From CAZHTS01 sp964535315 (lineage in GTDB: Bacteria; Chloroflexota; Anaerolineae; Anaerolineales; Anaerolineaceae): DNA of 64,000 nt. The stretch covers positions 39,703 to 103,702 of the forward strand of contig CAZHTS010000004.1 of the NCBI GenBank assembly GCA_964535315.1, given 5' to 3'. This document shows, piece after piece, positions 1-8,414 of the stretch. The notes under the pieces are model-generated. The model was given only the letters and a program-made list of their open reading frames with translations, was not told the origin of the DNA and made no database searches. Each line of letters begins with the position of its first letter. Within the stretch, counting starts at the first letter, position 1. A program made the translations under genes and the position numbers.

Positions 1-182
1 GTGGGCCGGTAAGCACGACACAGGTGGTCAGTTCGGCCATTTTGGGCGTGGGGGCGGCCGAACGGGTCAATAAAGTGCGCTGGGGGGTGGCGGGGCAGAT
101 ATTGGTGGCGTGGTTGTTCACCATCCCGGCGACGGGGTTATTTTCGGCGCTGGTGTATGTGATTCTGTCTATTTTCTTGTGA
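1..182 (+). CDS. Inorganic phosphate transporter, Pit family (C-terminal fragment)
   Basis: Only the last 59 codons lie in the window, read in the frame beginning at base 3 and ending in TGA at 180-182. The fragment reads VSTTQVVSSAILGVGAAERV followed by a hydrophobic tail ending in FSALVYVILSIFL. The VSTTQ.VSSA.LGVG segment and the following NKVRWGVAGQILVAW stretch are the conserved C-terminal signature of PiT/Pho-4 sodium- or proton-coupled phosphate carriers, which sit in the cytoplasmic membrane. The rest of the protein lies left of the window, so start, length and integrity cannot be judged. A hairpin with a T-run at 264-287 lies downstream. Confidence 0.85.
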   Translation, partial: GPVSTTQVVSSAILGVGAAERVNKVRWGVAGQILVAWLFTIPATGLFSALVYVILSIFL

Positions 183-263
183 GAAATGGGTGAGAGTCTT
201 GCGCAGTAGCATTGGGGTCTACTTATTTTTGGAAGAGTTGGAGTAGAATCCAGGTTAACTTTC

Positions 264-287
264 GGGGCGGCAGCAGCCGCCCTTTTT
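264..287 (+). terminator. Intrinsic terminator or leader attenuator
   Basis: The stem GGGCGGC (265-271) pairs with GCCGCCC (276-282) around a 4-base AGCA loop and is followed at once by five T. It fits the end of the phosphate transporter transcript. It also lies only 3 bases before the Shine-Dalgarno of the next gene, so any promoter for that gene must lie upstream of the hairpin. Confidence 0.7.
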
Positions 288-303
288 GATGGAGGATAGT
301 TTC

Positions 304-1776
304 ATGAAGCGCAAGCTCTATGTCTTTTGCATGATTCTGGCGGTTGCCGGCAGCCTGGTGGCTGGCTGCGGGCAACAGGGCGGTGGGGAGGAGACGCCGC
401 AAGGAACGGGATTGGTGCCGCAAACAACGGCCACGGTTGCACCCAGCCCAACGGTGACGCGTTATCCGGTTAAGCCCTCAGCAACGATTGCGCCGCCCAA
501 AAATGAGGAGATCACACGGGTGGTCTTCTGGCATGGCCTGGGTGGCGATATCGGTGGGCAGGTGATCCCTGCGCTGGCTGGGGCGTTTGATGGCGCTCAG
601 GAGCAATGTTATGTGGAGCCCCGCTATATGGGCGGCGGCGACGCAGTTTTTCAGGCATTGAAGCAGGGCAGCGATGTAGAGAACCGTCCGATGATCGTCC
701 AGTTAAGTGATGTGTTTACCCGCCAGATGTATGACCTGCAAGGGTTTACCGCTGTTCAGGACTATGTGGATCAGGAGAAGTACGACCTGAGTGATTTTGA
801 AGCGGCAATGTTGTCTTCTTATACGATTGATGGGCGGCTGGTGGCGATGCCGTTTAACAGTTCGAGTGTGATCCTGTACTATAACAAAAAACTGTTTCAG
901 GAAGCCGGCCTGGATCCGCAGAAGCCGCCGCGTACCTTTGACGAGGTTAATGCGTATGCGCGCAAGCTGACGAAAAAAGACGCCGACGGTAAAGTGTTGG
1001 TGTCGGGGTTGTCGATCAGCGTGTATGGTTGGTTCTTTGAGCAGTTACTGGCCGGTTCGGGAGGGCAGTTTGTCGACCAGGGAAATGGGCGAGATGCTCT
1101 GGCCACTCAGGCAACTTTTAACAGCCTGGAAGGCATCAAAGTATTGGATTGGTGGAAGACGATGCAGGCTGAAGGGCTGTTAGGGGCGTATGGGCGTAAG
1201 AACGCCGATGTGCGCGCTGCGTTTTCTGCGGGTAAGACGGCCATGTTCATTGATTCGAGCGCCATTGCCCCGGTGGTGGTGGATGGCACCCAGGGACAAT
1301 TCGAAGTGGGGGCCGGGCCGCTGCCGCGTCCAACCGAAGAGGTTTATCAGAGCGCCGGGCCGTTAGTCGGGGGAGGGGCTTTGTGGATTGTGAACAGCGG
1401 CGAACAGGAAGAGCAGGATTGTGCGTGGGCGTTTGTCAAGTTTCTGGCGCAGCCTCAACAGCAAGCCATGTGGCAGACGCGTTCGGGATATTTTGCGGTG
1501 CGAAAATCGGCGGCTGGAGATGCTGCGGTGAGCGAGTGGATGAAGCGCTATGGGTTGTTTCAGGTGGCCGTCGATCAGTTGCATGCAGCGCCCAACACGC
1601 CCGTGACGCAGGGTGTGTTGATGGGGCCGGTGGTGGAGGCGCGTCTGGCGGTTGAGGATGCGATTGAAGCGGCGCTTTCGGGTAAAGTATTGTCGCAGGA
1701 TGCGCTGGATGAGGCGGCGACAAAGGTAACGCAGGCGATTGAGGAATATAACCTGTCAATGGGTTTGAATCAGTGA
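304..1776 (+). CDS. ABC transporter substrate-binding lipoprotein (UgpB-like, family 1)
   Basis: A 490-residue extracellular solute-binding protein. The start at 304 is preferred over in-frame TTG 286 and ATG 289 because GGAGG at 291-295 is spaced correctly and the product then begins MKRKLYVF with a lipoprotein signal ending LVAGC (Cys22). A Thr/Pro linker to about residue 60 leads into the binding domain, with typical family 1 segments (VVFWHGLGG, ALAGAFDGAQEQ, VILYYNKKLFQEAGLDP, AFSAGKTAMFIDSSA). The next gene, 11 bases on, is a glycerophosphodiester phosphodiesterase, which favours glycerol-3-phosphate or glycerophosphodiesters as ligand. A sugar ligand cannot be excluded. No permease or ATPase genes are adjacent. 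Confidence 0.85.
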   Translation: MKRKLYVFCMILAVAGSLVAGCGQQGGGEETPQGTGLVPQTTATVAPSPTVTRYPVKPSATIAPPKNEEITRVVFWHGLGGDIGGQVIPALAGAFDGAQEQCYVEPRYMGGGDAVFQALKQGSDVENRPMIVQLSDVFTRQMYDLQGFTAVQDYVDQEKYDLSDFEAAMLSSYTIDGRLVAMPFNSSSVILYYNKKLFQEAGLDPQKPPRTFDEVNAYARKLTKKDADGKVLVSGLSISVYGWFFEQLLAGSGGQFVDQGNGRDALATQATFNSLEGIKVLDWWKTMQAEGLLGAYGRKNADVRAAFSAGKTAMFIDSSAIAPVVVDGTQGQFEVGAGPLPRPTEEVYQSAGPLVGGGALWIVNSGEQEEQDCAWAFVKFLAQPQQQAMWQTRSGYFAVRKSAAGDAAVSEWMKRYGLFQVAVDQLHAAPNTPVTQGVLMGPVVEARLAVEDAIEAALSGKVLSQDALDEAATKVTQAIEEYNLSMGLNQ

Positions 1777-1787
1777 AGTGAGGGCAT

Positions 1788-2612
1788 ATGTCTACCAAAA
1801 AACATAGCGTGTTGAACATTGCACACCGGGGAGCACGCTCCCTGGCGCCGGAGAATACGTTGCTGGCGGCGCGCAAAGGATTGGAGGTGGGGGCGGACTG
1901 GTGGGAACTGGATGTTGCCATGACCAGCGACGGCGAACTGGTGGTCGTACATGATGACAGTCTGGAACGAACGTCGAATGTGGCTGCCAGGTTCCCGCAG
2001 CGGGCCCCCTGGTTGATCCATACTTTTTGCCTGGCAGAACTGCGCCAGCTTGATTTTGGCTCGTGGTACAACGATAGTGATCCTTTTGGGCAGATTGCAG
2101 CGGGCAGGGTGTCGCCCGATGAGCGGCGCTCGTTTATCGGGGCGCAGATCCCAACGTTGCAGGAAACGCTGGAATTCACCCGTTCGGCAGGTTGGCGGGT
2201 CAATGTGGAGATTAAGGATGCCAGTGGTACGCCCGGCGATGCTGACTTGCCCGAAAAGGTGGCGGCGATGATCCGGCGTATGGACATGGTGCAAGATGTG
2301 CTGGTATCTTCTTTCAATCACGCCTATATTCGCCGGGTGAAGGCGGTGGAGCCTCGCCTGGTTACGGCTGCGTTGGTGGAGGAGGCTGCGGATGACCCGG
2401 TGGCGCTGCTGCGTGAAACGGGAGCGCAAGCCTATAATCCGTGTGGGTTGTGTGTGGATGCAGATACGATCCGCAAGGTGCGGACAGCCGGGTATGACGT
2501 ATATGTGTGGACCGTCAATGAGCCCGAAAATATGCGCCAGTTGATTGCGGCAGGGGTGAGCGGGATTTTTACCGATTTCCCACAACGGCTGGCGGAAATT
2601 CTGGCAGAATAG
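1788..2612 (+). CDS. Glycerophosphodiester phosphodiesterase
   Basis: A 274-residue GDPD-family TIM barrel. It hydrolyses glycerophosphodiesters from phospholipid turnover to sn-glycerol-3-phosphate and an alcohol. Visible landmarks are the N-terminal NIAHRGA, PENT, the metal-binding ELDV pair and the catalytic VVVHDDSLERT, then VNVEIKD and, near the C-terminus, VYVWTVNEP and GIFTDFP. No signal peptide is seen, so the enzyme is probably cytoplasmic like UgpQ. It follows the binding protein by 11 bases with a weak GTGAGGG Shine-Dalgarno, so the two are probably co-transcribed and act together in glycerophosphodiester use. A bidirectional hairpin closes the unit. Confidence 0.92.
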   Translation: MSTKKHSVLNIAHRGARSLAPENTLLAARKGLEVGADWWELDVAMTSDGELVVVHDDSLERTSNVAARFPQRAPWLIHTFCLAELRQLDFGSWYNDSDPFGQIAAGRVSPDERRSFIGAQIPTLQETLEFTRSAGWRVNVEIKDASGTPGDADLPEKVAAMIRRMDMVQDVLVSSFNHAYIRRVKAVEPRLVTAALVEEAADDPVALLRETGAQAYNPCGLCVDADTIRKVRTAGYDVYVWTVNEPENMRQLIAAGVSGIFTDFPQRLAEILAE

Positions 2613-2624
2613 ATTGTAAAAATA

Positions 2625-2647
2625 GGAGACGCCTGTCGGGCGTCTCC
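2625..2647. terminator. Hairpin between convergent genes
   Basis: A perfect 9-bp stem, GGAGACGCC (2625-2633) with GGCGTCTCC (2639-2647), around a 5-base loop. It sits between the phosphodiesterase and the convergent CBS-ACT gene. The flanking T content is modest on both strands, so it could end transcription from either side. Confidence 0.6.
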
Positions 2648-2684
2648 TTGATTGTACCAGAATATTTGTGGGGCGAGGTCGTTG

Positions 2685-3335
2685 TTAGACGACCATCTCA
2701 CGCACGTCGACAATGCGCTCTACAAGAGGCTGGATGGCTTTGACGAGGGCATCTTTGCTCACGCCGCTGATCTTCATGGCGACGGTGCGATTGGCGCTGT
2801 TTTCGCCGAGGAAGGTGCCAAGGGCGATGACGTTGCCGCCCAGGCTCTGGATGGCGCCGGTTAACTCGTGCAGTTTGCCGGGCTGTTCAGAGACGAGGAG
2901 TGTGAGGCGCACACCACTACTGCGAGCGCCGAGCAGCTCGAGGAAGATTTTGAACAGGTTGGTTTCGGTGATGATGCCGACGACCTTCTGCCCTTCGACC
3001 ACCGGCAGGCCGCCGATTTTATGATCGGACATGATGCGGGCGGCTTCTTCGATGGGGGTGTCTGCGGTGATGGTGATCACCTGTTTGCTCATCACTTTTT
3101 CGACGGTCAGTTTGCTGAGCAGGTAGTTGATCTCCCAGACGCTCAACGTGGTGGCATCGGAGGGGGTGGCATCAAGGAGGTCTTTTTCTGAGACGATGCC
3201 GATCAATTTGCCGCCAGAGTCGACAACCGGAAAACGGCGCACCTTATCGCGGCGCATCAACGCCATAGCTTCCTGGACGGGTAGATCGGGGCCGATGGTG
3301 ATAGCCGGGCTGGTCATTCGTTCGCCTACGAGCAT
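2685..3335 (-). CDS. CBS-CBS-ACT domain protein (AcuB-like)
   Basis: A 216-residue protein with two CBS domains, one starting at residue 1 (VGERMTSPAITIGPDLPVQEA, then RRFPVVDSGGKLIGIVSEKDLL) and one around 75-135 (VEKVMSKQVITITADTPIEEA, then GGLPVVEGQKVVGIITETNLF). A C-terminal ACT-like module follows (LTLLVSEQPGKLHELTGAIQSLGGNVIAL). CBS pairs bind adenine nucleotides and ACT domains bind small metabolites, so the protein is probably a cytoplasmic sensor. The same arrangement occurs in AcuB-like proteins. The partner is unknown. The start has AAGGAGAGG seven bases upstream. The gene stands alone, convergent with its left neighbour. Confidence 0.85.
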   Translation of the reverse strand: MLVGERMTSPAITIGPDLPVQEAMALMRRDKVRRFPVVDSGGKLIGIVSEKDLLDATPSDATTLSVWEINYLLSKLTVEKVMSKQVITITADTPIEEAARIMSDHKIGGLPVVEGQKVVGIITETNLFKIFLELLGARSSGVRLTLLVSEQPGKLHELTGAIQSLGGNVIALGTFLGENSANRTVAMKISGVSKDALVKAIQPLVERIVDVREMVV

Positions 3336-3437
3336 AGTATCCTCTCCTTTAGAGTATGGATTGCAGAATATCGATCACACTTATTATTGTACACAGATTC
3401 GTTAGAAATGCATTGGAACGTCTAAGGAGAGAGTGGA

Positions 3438-5027
3438 TTATTTCACGGGGATCTGGTTGAAGGTGCCGGTAACGGTGATGATTTTATTGCTATCATCCTC
3501 GCGACCGGCGGTGAATGAGAACGAGCCGCTAATTTTATTGCCGTTGACGGCGTTAATGATCAATGTGCCTTCTTGCGCATAGTAAAACCAGGCGCCAATG
3601 AAGACGGCTGCCGATGGGTTTTGGGTGGCGGCGGCTTTATCGTAGGGCTTGAGGGTGAAATTGCCGGGTGCGGGTTGGAGCGGCACGAAGAGTGTCACTG
3701 CGTAGCGGTTATCGGAACTGAGCAAGCCGATGGCGTATTCTTTGCTGGTGGACTGGTATTGTAAATCGTTCCCCTGGACCAGGCGGTCTTCGTTCTGGCC
3801 TTTGACTTCGTAGCTGAATCCGCCAACCGCAGCCTGGCCTCCGGTTGATTGGCCCTGTTGGGCAGGAGGTTGTTGGCTGGCGCCTTCGGGCAGTGTGCCG
3901 ACCAACTCGACGGCGTCAATCTCGTTCCAACCCAGGCCCAGTTTGCTCTGGTCGATGAAGATTTTGACCTTGTTGACAACGATCTTTTTGGTGAGATCAA
4001 GAGAGATAGAAGCCTCATCCGGGCAGATGGAGATTTCTTCTGGGGCGCCAGAATAAATCGAGTAAGCTTTGCCGGCGGTGGTGATGAGCTGGACTTCGAC
4101 GACTTGGGAAGGGTTGTAGCTTTGGTAGATGTTGACCTGAGTGGGAACAACGGGGGTTTCGTAGGTCAGTTCAAGCCAGGCTTTGCCGTTGCTATTTGCG
4201 GATGCCCAGGCGGTGGGGTGGTCGCCGCATTGATCGGTATTGGGGGCGCCGGTGGCCTGTTTGGCCGACCAATCGTCGTTGCCGTATTGCGAACTGGCGC
4301 GAGCGGTTTTGGCCCACTGGCGAATCTCGCCTGGTTCGGTTTCAATTGTTGCACTGGGGGCGATGGTAGGTTTTTCCTCTTTTGCAGGTTCTTGGGTGGG
4401 TTCCTCGTCTATTTCGGCCAGGGGTTCGGGTTCGATGAATTTGATCGAGGCCATGACGGCGTCCATCAGTGGGGCGAGTTCTTTTTCCCAGCGATCTTCG
4501 GGGGCGATGGCCATAGCGGTAAACTGCTGGTAAGGGGTGGCCATGACGATGACGACTCTGCCGCGAACCTTTGTGCCGTTTTGTGTGCCGGCCACTTCAC
4601 CGGCGATGCCGGTCTTGCCATCCAGGGTAACGGGGGTTTCGCGGGTGATTTGGATGGCATTGTTCTGGTCTTTGAATTTGGCGAGCATTTCTTCGTTGGT
4701 GTTTGCTTCTTTGTTTAGACCGCCCATGACGAGGATGATGGGGCCAGTATCCTGATTGCCATCAGGGGCAAGCATGGTGACAATGCCGAGGGTATCGGTG
4801 AAGGTGTATTTGGGTACTTTGGTGAGCGAAAAGCCGCCGCCGGGGCTGTCGTAGCGTTCGCCGGGTTGGAGGGTGGCGGTGTTGGCCGATGTTGTGGCGG
4901 TGGTTTTGGGTTGGTCCGAGGCGGGGGTGGCCGTGTTTTTCTTGCCGCTAAAGGGCAGGCCGCAGGCCAGGCTGGCAAGGGCCAGGATTGCAATGACGGT
5001 GTAGATGTGAGATATTCTAGGTGACAT
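3438..5027 (-). CDS. Secreted lipoprotein with PsbP-like and discoidin-like regions
   Basis: A 529-residue lipoprotein of unknown role. The signal ends ASLAC (Cys22) and is followed by a Thr/Ala/Pro linker. Residues about 60-195 (SPGGGFSLTKVPKY, ITRETPVTLDGKTGIAGEVAG) resemble PsbP/DcrB-type lipoprotein domains. After an acidic Glu/Pro linker, residues about 235-380 (WSAKQATGAPNTDQCGDH, WLELTYETPVVPTQVNIYQS) resemble an F5/8 type C (discoidin) fold that often binds carbohydrate. The last 130 residues form a beta-rich unit (GNFTLKPYDKAAATQNPSAA, NKISGSFSFTA). AGGAGG lies eight bases before the ATG. Surface location is well supported by the lipobox; ligand binding is inference. Confidence 0.7.
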   Translation of the reverse strand: MSPRISHIYTVIAILALASLACGLPFSGKKNTATPASDQPKTTATTSANTATLQPGERYDSPGGGFSLTKVPKYTFTDTLGIVTMLAPDGNQDTGPIILVMGGLNKEANTNEEMLAKFKDQNNAIQITRETPVTLDGKTGIAGEVAGTQNGTKVRGRVVIVMATPYQQFTAMAIAPEDRWEKELAPLMDAVMASIKFIEPEPLAEIDEEPTQEPAKEEKPTIAPSATIETEPGEIRQWAKTARASSQYGNDDWSAKQATGAPNTDQCGDHPTAWASANSNGKAWLELTYETPVVPTQVNIYQSYNPSQVVEVQLITTAGKAYSIYSGAPEEISICPDEASISLDLTKKIVVNKVKIFIDQSKLGLGWNEIDAVELVGTLPEGASQQPPAQQGQSTGGQAAVGGFSYEVKGQNEDRLVQGNDLQYQSTSKEYAIGLLSSDNRYAVTLFVPLQPAPGNFTLKPYDKAAATQNPSAAVFIGAWFYYAQEGTLIINAVNGNKISGSFSFTAGREDDSNKIITVTGTFNQIPVK

Positions 5028-5104
5028 GTTCGATACCTCCTGGTTTGTAAGAACGGTTGTTTCTTATGATAGGAGGAAGGCGTCAAAAAAGTGTCAAAGG
5101 GCCG

Positions 5105-5366
5105 GGGATGTTAACAGGATAAGCAGGATGGACAGGATAGAGGGGATGTTAACAGGATNNNNNNNNNNNNNNNNNNNNNNNNNNNNNNNNNNNNNNNNNN
5201 NNNNNNNNNNNNNNNNNNNNNNNNNNNNNNNNNNNNNNNNNNNNNNNNNNNNNNNNNNGGGATGTTAACAGGATAGGCAGGATGGACAGGATAGAGGGGA
5301 TGTTAACAGGATAGGCAGGATGGACAGGATGAGGGGATTGTTAGCAGGCTAAGCAGGACCGGGCAT
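5105..5366. repeat. 38-bp tandem repeat (ACAGGAT family), interrupted by a gap
   Basis: Copies begin at 5105, 5143, 5259 and 5297, exactly 38 bases apart within each block, with a decayed copy from 5334. The unit starts GGGATGTTAACAGGAT and continues with two 9-base subrepeats, AGGCAGGAT and GGACAGGAT, then AGAG. The 100-N gap is in the middle, so the true copy number is unknown. The same core recurs at 20660-20920. Apart from the repeats, the 351-base stretch 5028-5378 shows no gene. Confidence 0.9.
5159..5258. other. Assembly gap (100 N)
   Basis: Exactly 100 unknown bases inside the tandem repeat, a standard scaffolding placeholder rather than a measured length. Confidence 0.98.
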
Positions 5367-5378
5367 GTAGATAGAAGA

Positions 5379-5831
5379 TCATGGGGTGGGGCGGGGGTCT
5401 TTGTTGGGTTGGGGGCGTAACATGCGAATGAGGATTTCAGCCCAAGGGATGCCATCAACAGCAAAATCTGAGATGGGCCAGAGGAAGCGGGTGCCCCAGT
5501 TTTGTTTTGAGTGGGTGGGGATGTCAATGAGAATATGGAGAATCCATGCATGGATGCAAGGGTGCTTCCAATGACCGCTAAGCAGACGTAAGATGCCAAT
5601 GACGCCAAGCGCAATGACCAGACTGTGCGCAGCATTGTGCAGGATGTCCATCCAACGCGGAGGGCTGGGCCATTGGTTGGTTTGAAACGCCTGGGACATT
5701 TGTCCTTGTCTGAATAGCCAGATAGGGTAGGTCAGGTACCAGGGCGCATCGGCAACAACCCCTGCCAACAGGGTGGTAGGGCGCTTGTCGATCAAGGTGC
5801 GGGCAAGAAAGATATGGGTGAGCGGATCCAT
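5379..5831 (-). CDS. Membrane-bound putative metal-dependent hydrolase (YdjM/DUF4184-like)
   Basis: A 150-residue membrane protein beginning MDPLTHIFLARTL. The start at 5831 is chosen over the upstream in-frame ATG at 5912 because the longer version would run into the RNase P RNA gene and adds an unlike N-terminus. His and Asp residues recur in positions typical of the LexA-binding/YdjM-like inner membrane hydrolase group: DPLTH, GVVADAPWYLTYP, HNAAHSL and HAWILHILIDIPTHS. Three hydrophobic segments are visible. Biochemical activity of this group is not established. It lies just downstream of rnpB on the same strand. Confidence 0.6.
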   Translation of the reverse strand: MDPLTHIFLARTLIDKRPTTLLAGVVADAPWYLTYPIWLFRQGQMSQAFQTNQWPSPPRWMDILHNAAHSLVIALGVIGILRLLSGHWKHPCIHAWILHILIDIPTHSKQNWGTRFLWPISDFAVDGIPWAEILIRMLRPQPNKDPRPTP

Positions 5832-5882
5832 GCAGATGTTACCCCGAACTATCACTGCAACGGTTTTTTTAACTCCAAAAAA

Positions 5883-6313
5883 TGAGCACCCAGGCCGGTC
5901 TATAAGCCGCATTTTGTCTCGCAGTGGGGTCTATCGCACCGGCGGCAAGCCGCCCGCGGATACGGCCTCTACGAGGGTGACCATCTCTCTCGGCGTACGG
6001 TTGCCCGGACGCTCTAGCAGCCTACCCGGAACTCTGGCCCGAAGGCGGGGGAACGAGCAGTTCCCCGTCCACGAATGGACTATGCTCCTGCTTGGCCTTG
6101 CTCCCGATGGGGGTTACCTGGCCGCCGCATTACTGCGGTCGCCGGTGGTCTCTTACACCACCGTTTCACCCTTGCTCTTGCGAGCGGTTTGTTTCTGTGG
6201 CCCGTTCCGGCGGTTACCCGCCCCGGGGGTTACCCGGCATCGCGCTCTATGGAGTGCGGACTTTCCTCGACCTGCACATGACAGGACGCGGTCACCCGAC
6301 CAACCTGGGTACT
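5883..6313 (-). ncRNA. rnpB: RNase P RNA, bacterial class A
   Basis: On the minus strand the sequence contains the conserved GAGGAAAGTCCGCACTCC block near the 5' end, a central AAGGGTGAAACGGTGGTGTA region, the AGAGAGATGGTCACC segment and the 3' element ending CGGCTTATAGACCGGCC. The ends are set by the P1 helix: ACCCAGG near 6304-6310 pairs with CCTGGGT near 5888-5894. The length of about 431 nt and a full set of class A blocks indicate a functional ribozyme that matures tRNA 5' ends. Several spurious ORFs cross it on both strands. A -10-like TATCAT lies at 6317-6322, seven bases or fewer before the inferred 5' end. Confidence 0.95.
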
Positions 6314-6316
6314 TCG

Positions 6317-6322
6317 ATGATA
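6317..6322 (-). promoter_or_regulatory. Probable -10 element of rnpB
   Basis: Reading the minus strand, TATCAT lies just upstream of the P1 helix that marks the RNA 5' end. No convincing -35 hexamer was found. Confidence 0.45.
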
Positions 6323-6494
6323 CCCGCATTGAGCCGGTTCGTCAACGGCGGGTTTGAATGCTGGGCCCATTTTTTACACAGGATTTACAGGTTTTTGACG
6401 CTGAATTTGCAAGGGTGTGCGATAATTAAAGCGTGACGGGATGTGAATTTCGCCCTGACAGGGTTGGAGCCGGCTCATAAAGGTTTTTGTCGGT

Positions 6495-6500
6495 TATAAT
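6495..6500 (+). promoter_or_regulatory. -10 element before the kinase gene
   Basis: A consensus TATAAT 45 bases before the kinase ATG. No good -35 hexamer is seen at the usual distance. The rest of 6314-6494 holds a short ACAGGAT-like fragment (6375-6390) and nothing else recognised. Confidence 0.5.
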
Positions 6501-6545
6501 TAAGGGGTCGCGAGGTATCCACAGCGGTTAGAGGAGAGGATCGTT

Positions 6546-8399
6546 ATGTCGTTTTTTGTGGGTGAGATGGTCGGCGCCTATCGCATCATTGAGCAGCTTG
6601 GTCAGGGGGGGATGGCGACAGTTTTTAAGGCGTATCATCCCGCTTTGGATCGTTATGTGGCGATCAAGGTTTTACACCCCGCTTTTTTGGAGGATAGCAA
6701 TTTTCTGGCGCGCTTCCAGCGCGAGGCGCGGGTGGTTGCCCGGCTGGAGCACGCTAATATTGTGCCGATCTACGATTTTGCCGAGCACGGCGGCAGACCC
6801 TATCTGGTGATGAAGTATGTAGAGGGGGTGACACTCAAGGCGCGCCTGGCGGAACGGCGTCTGACCCTGGCTGAAATGCTGCCGATTGTGGAAGCGGTGG
6901 GGGCAGGGTTGGCGTATGCCCACCAGCAGGGTGTGCTGCACCGGGACGTCAAACCTTCGAATGTTCTGTTAACGCGCGATGGACAGATCTACCTGGCTGA
7001 TTTTGGGCTGGCGCGCATGGCACAGATGGGCGAGTCGAGCCTGACGTCGGATCGCATGGTGGGGACGCCGCAGTATATGTCACCCGAGCAGGCGATGTCG
7101 AAGCCCAACCTGGACGCCCGCACGGATATTTATTCGTTTGGGGTGATGCTGTATGAGATGGTGGTCGGGCGGGTGCCGTTTAACGCCGATACGCCGTTTG
7201 CGGTGATTCACGACCATATTTATACGCCGCTGCCGCCGCCGCGCCAGGTGAACCCGGCGGTGAGTGAGGCTTTGGAACGCGTATTGCTCAAGGCCCTGGC
7301 CAAGGATCCGGTCGACCGCTTTGAGGATGTGCAGCAATTGGTCGGCGCGTTTCGGGCGGTGGTGATGGGCGATACGTTGCCAGCGGTGCCTGAAGTGGCG
7401 CCGACGTATGTGACCGGGGCGACGATGGTGGGGGCAGCGCAGGCGCCGGATGAAGCACCAGAGATGGCGAGCAATATTCCGCAGGCGACGGATGCCACAC
7501 CGGCGCCTGTTGTAGTGGCCGCTGGCGGTGATGCGGTGGTTGCAGCGGGAGCGTCGGGTGCGGCGAAAACAGGGAGCTTTTCCCAGCCGAAGAAAAAAAC
7601 GAGTAAGAAATGGTGGTTTATCGGTTGTGGTGGGTTCTTGTTGGTGACGTTGGTGTGTCTGGCAGCCGGCAGTCGTTTCCTGCGCCAACGAGTGGCGGAG
7701 CAGATCGATGGCATGTCGGGAACTTACGAGGCGACGTTGGAGGTACAGGAGGCGACGCTGGCGCCGATGTTAACGGCGCTTCCTGGCGGTGATGAGCCTA
7801 CAGCGGATGCGTCTCAGGGAGGGGGGAGTGATGAAGATGCTGCACAAGACTCGATTGAGGCGGCTGTTGTGGCCTGGCGCGCGAACGATATGGCCGCAGC
7901 GGGTACGGCGTTGGAACAGGCGCGGCGGCAGATTGGGACGGACACGAATCTGTACCGCAGGATGATGGGCGAGTTGATGGATGAGGACGCCTGGCTGCTG
8001 GCGGCGATGTTCCTGCCCGATCTCACCCGCCAACCGACTGCCCTGGGGCCACAGCAGGTGATGAACGTACATCAAATTTTGTATATGGCGGCCAGAGACC
8101 CTCAGGCGGGGCCGTATTTTGATAAGGCGCGCCCGCAGCCGCTGGCAGTGGTGGCGGAGCAGCGCTTCCAGTATTATTATGGCGATCAGAAGCAGGCTAT
8201 CCAACGCCTGGACAAGATTCTGAAAGATCAGGCGCTGGTCAAGCGTTTCCCTGAGGCGCGCTTGCTGGATGCTGAGATCGCTTTTGCCAATAAAGAAAAC
8301 AACCGGGCGGCTAAGATTTTAGATAACCTGCTGGCGGATAAAAATATCCCCGAGTGGGTGCGAGATCTGGCCGGCGAGTTGCAAGACGAAATCCAATAA
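6546..8399 (+). CDS. Membrane serine/threonine protein kinase, PknB type
   Basis: A 617-residue kinase. The catalytic domain spans about residues 11-270: glycine loop LGQGGMATV, lysine in VAIKVL (K41), HRDVKPSN (D134), DFGLAR (152-157) and the activation-loop end GTPQYMSPEQ. A low-complexity Ala/Pro/Thr linker (270-350) leads to one membrane helix at about 356-375. The remaining 240 residues would be outside the membrane; they are helical and repeat-like (TPR-like), with no PASTA domains, so the signal sensed is unknown. AGAGGAGAGG precedes the ATG. It is followed after 15 bases by tpiA, suggesting co-transcription. Confidence 0.93.
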   Translation: MSFFVGEMVGAYRIIEQLGQGGMATVFKAYHPALDRYVAIKVLHPAFLEDSNFLARFQREARVVARLEHANIVPIYDFAEHGGRPYLVMKYVEGVTLKARLAERRLTLAEMLPIVEAVGAGLAYAHQQGVLHRDVKPSNVLLTRDGQIYLADFGLARMAQMGESSLTSDRMVGTPQYMSPEQAMSKPNLDARTDIYSFGVMLYEMVVGRVPFNADTPFAVIHDHIYTPLPPPRQVNPAVSEALERVLLKALAKDPVDRFEDVQQLVGAFRAVVMGDTLPAVPEVAPTYVTGATMVGAAQAPDEAPEMASNIPQATDATPAPVVVAAGGDAVVAAGASGAAKTGSFSQPKKKTSKKWWFIGCGGFLLVTLVCLAAGSRFLRQRVAEQIDGMSGTYEATLEVQEATLAPMLTALPGGDEPTADASQGGGSDEDAAQDSIEAAVVAWRANDMAAAGTALEQARRQIGTDTNLYRRMMGELMDEDAWLLAAMFLPDLTRQPTALGPQQVMNVHQILYMAARDPQAGPYFDKARPQPLAVVAEQRFQYYYGDQKQAIQRLDKILKDQALVKRFPEARLLDAEIAFANKENNRAAKILDNLLADKNIPEWVRDLAGELQDEIQ

Positions 8400-8414
8400 A
8401 TTTGAGAGGAAACG

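Noticed and set aside
5105..5366. CRISPR array
   Set aside because: The 38-bp units are directly contiguous with no unique spacers, and there are no cas genes.
5832..5912. N-terminal extension of the membrane hydrolase-like protein
   Set aside because: It would overlap the 3' end of rnpB and the sequence MDPLTHIF is the usual family start.
5773..6436. Several overlapping plus-strand reading frames, including a 194-residue one
   Set aside because: They cross the RNase P RNA gene on the opposite strand and have no family resemblance or ribosome binding sites.
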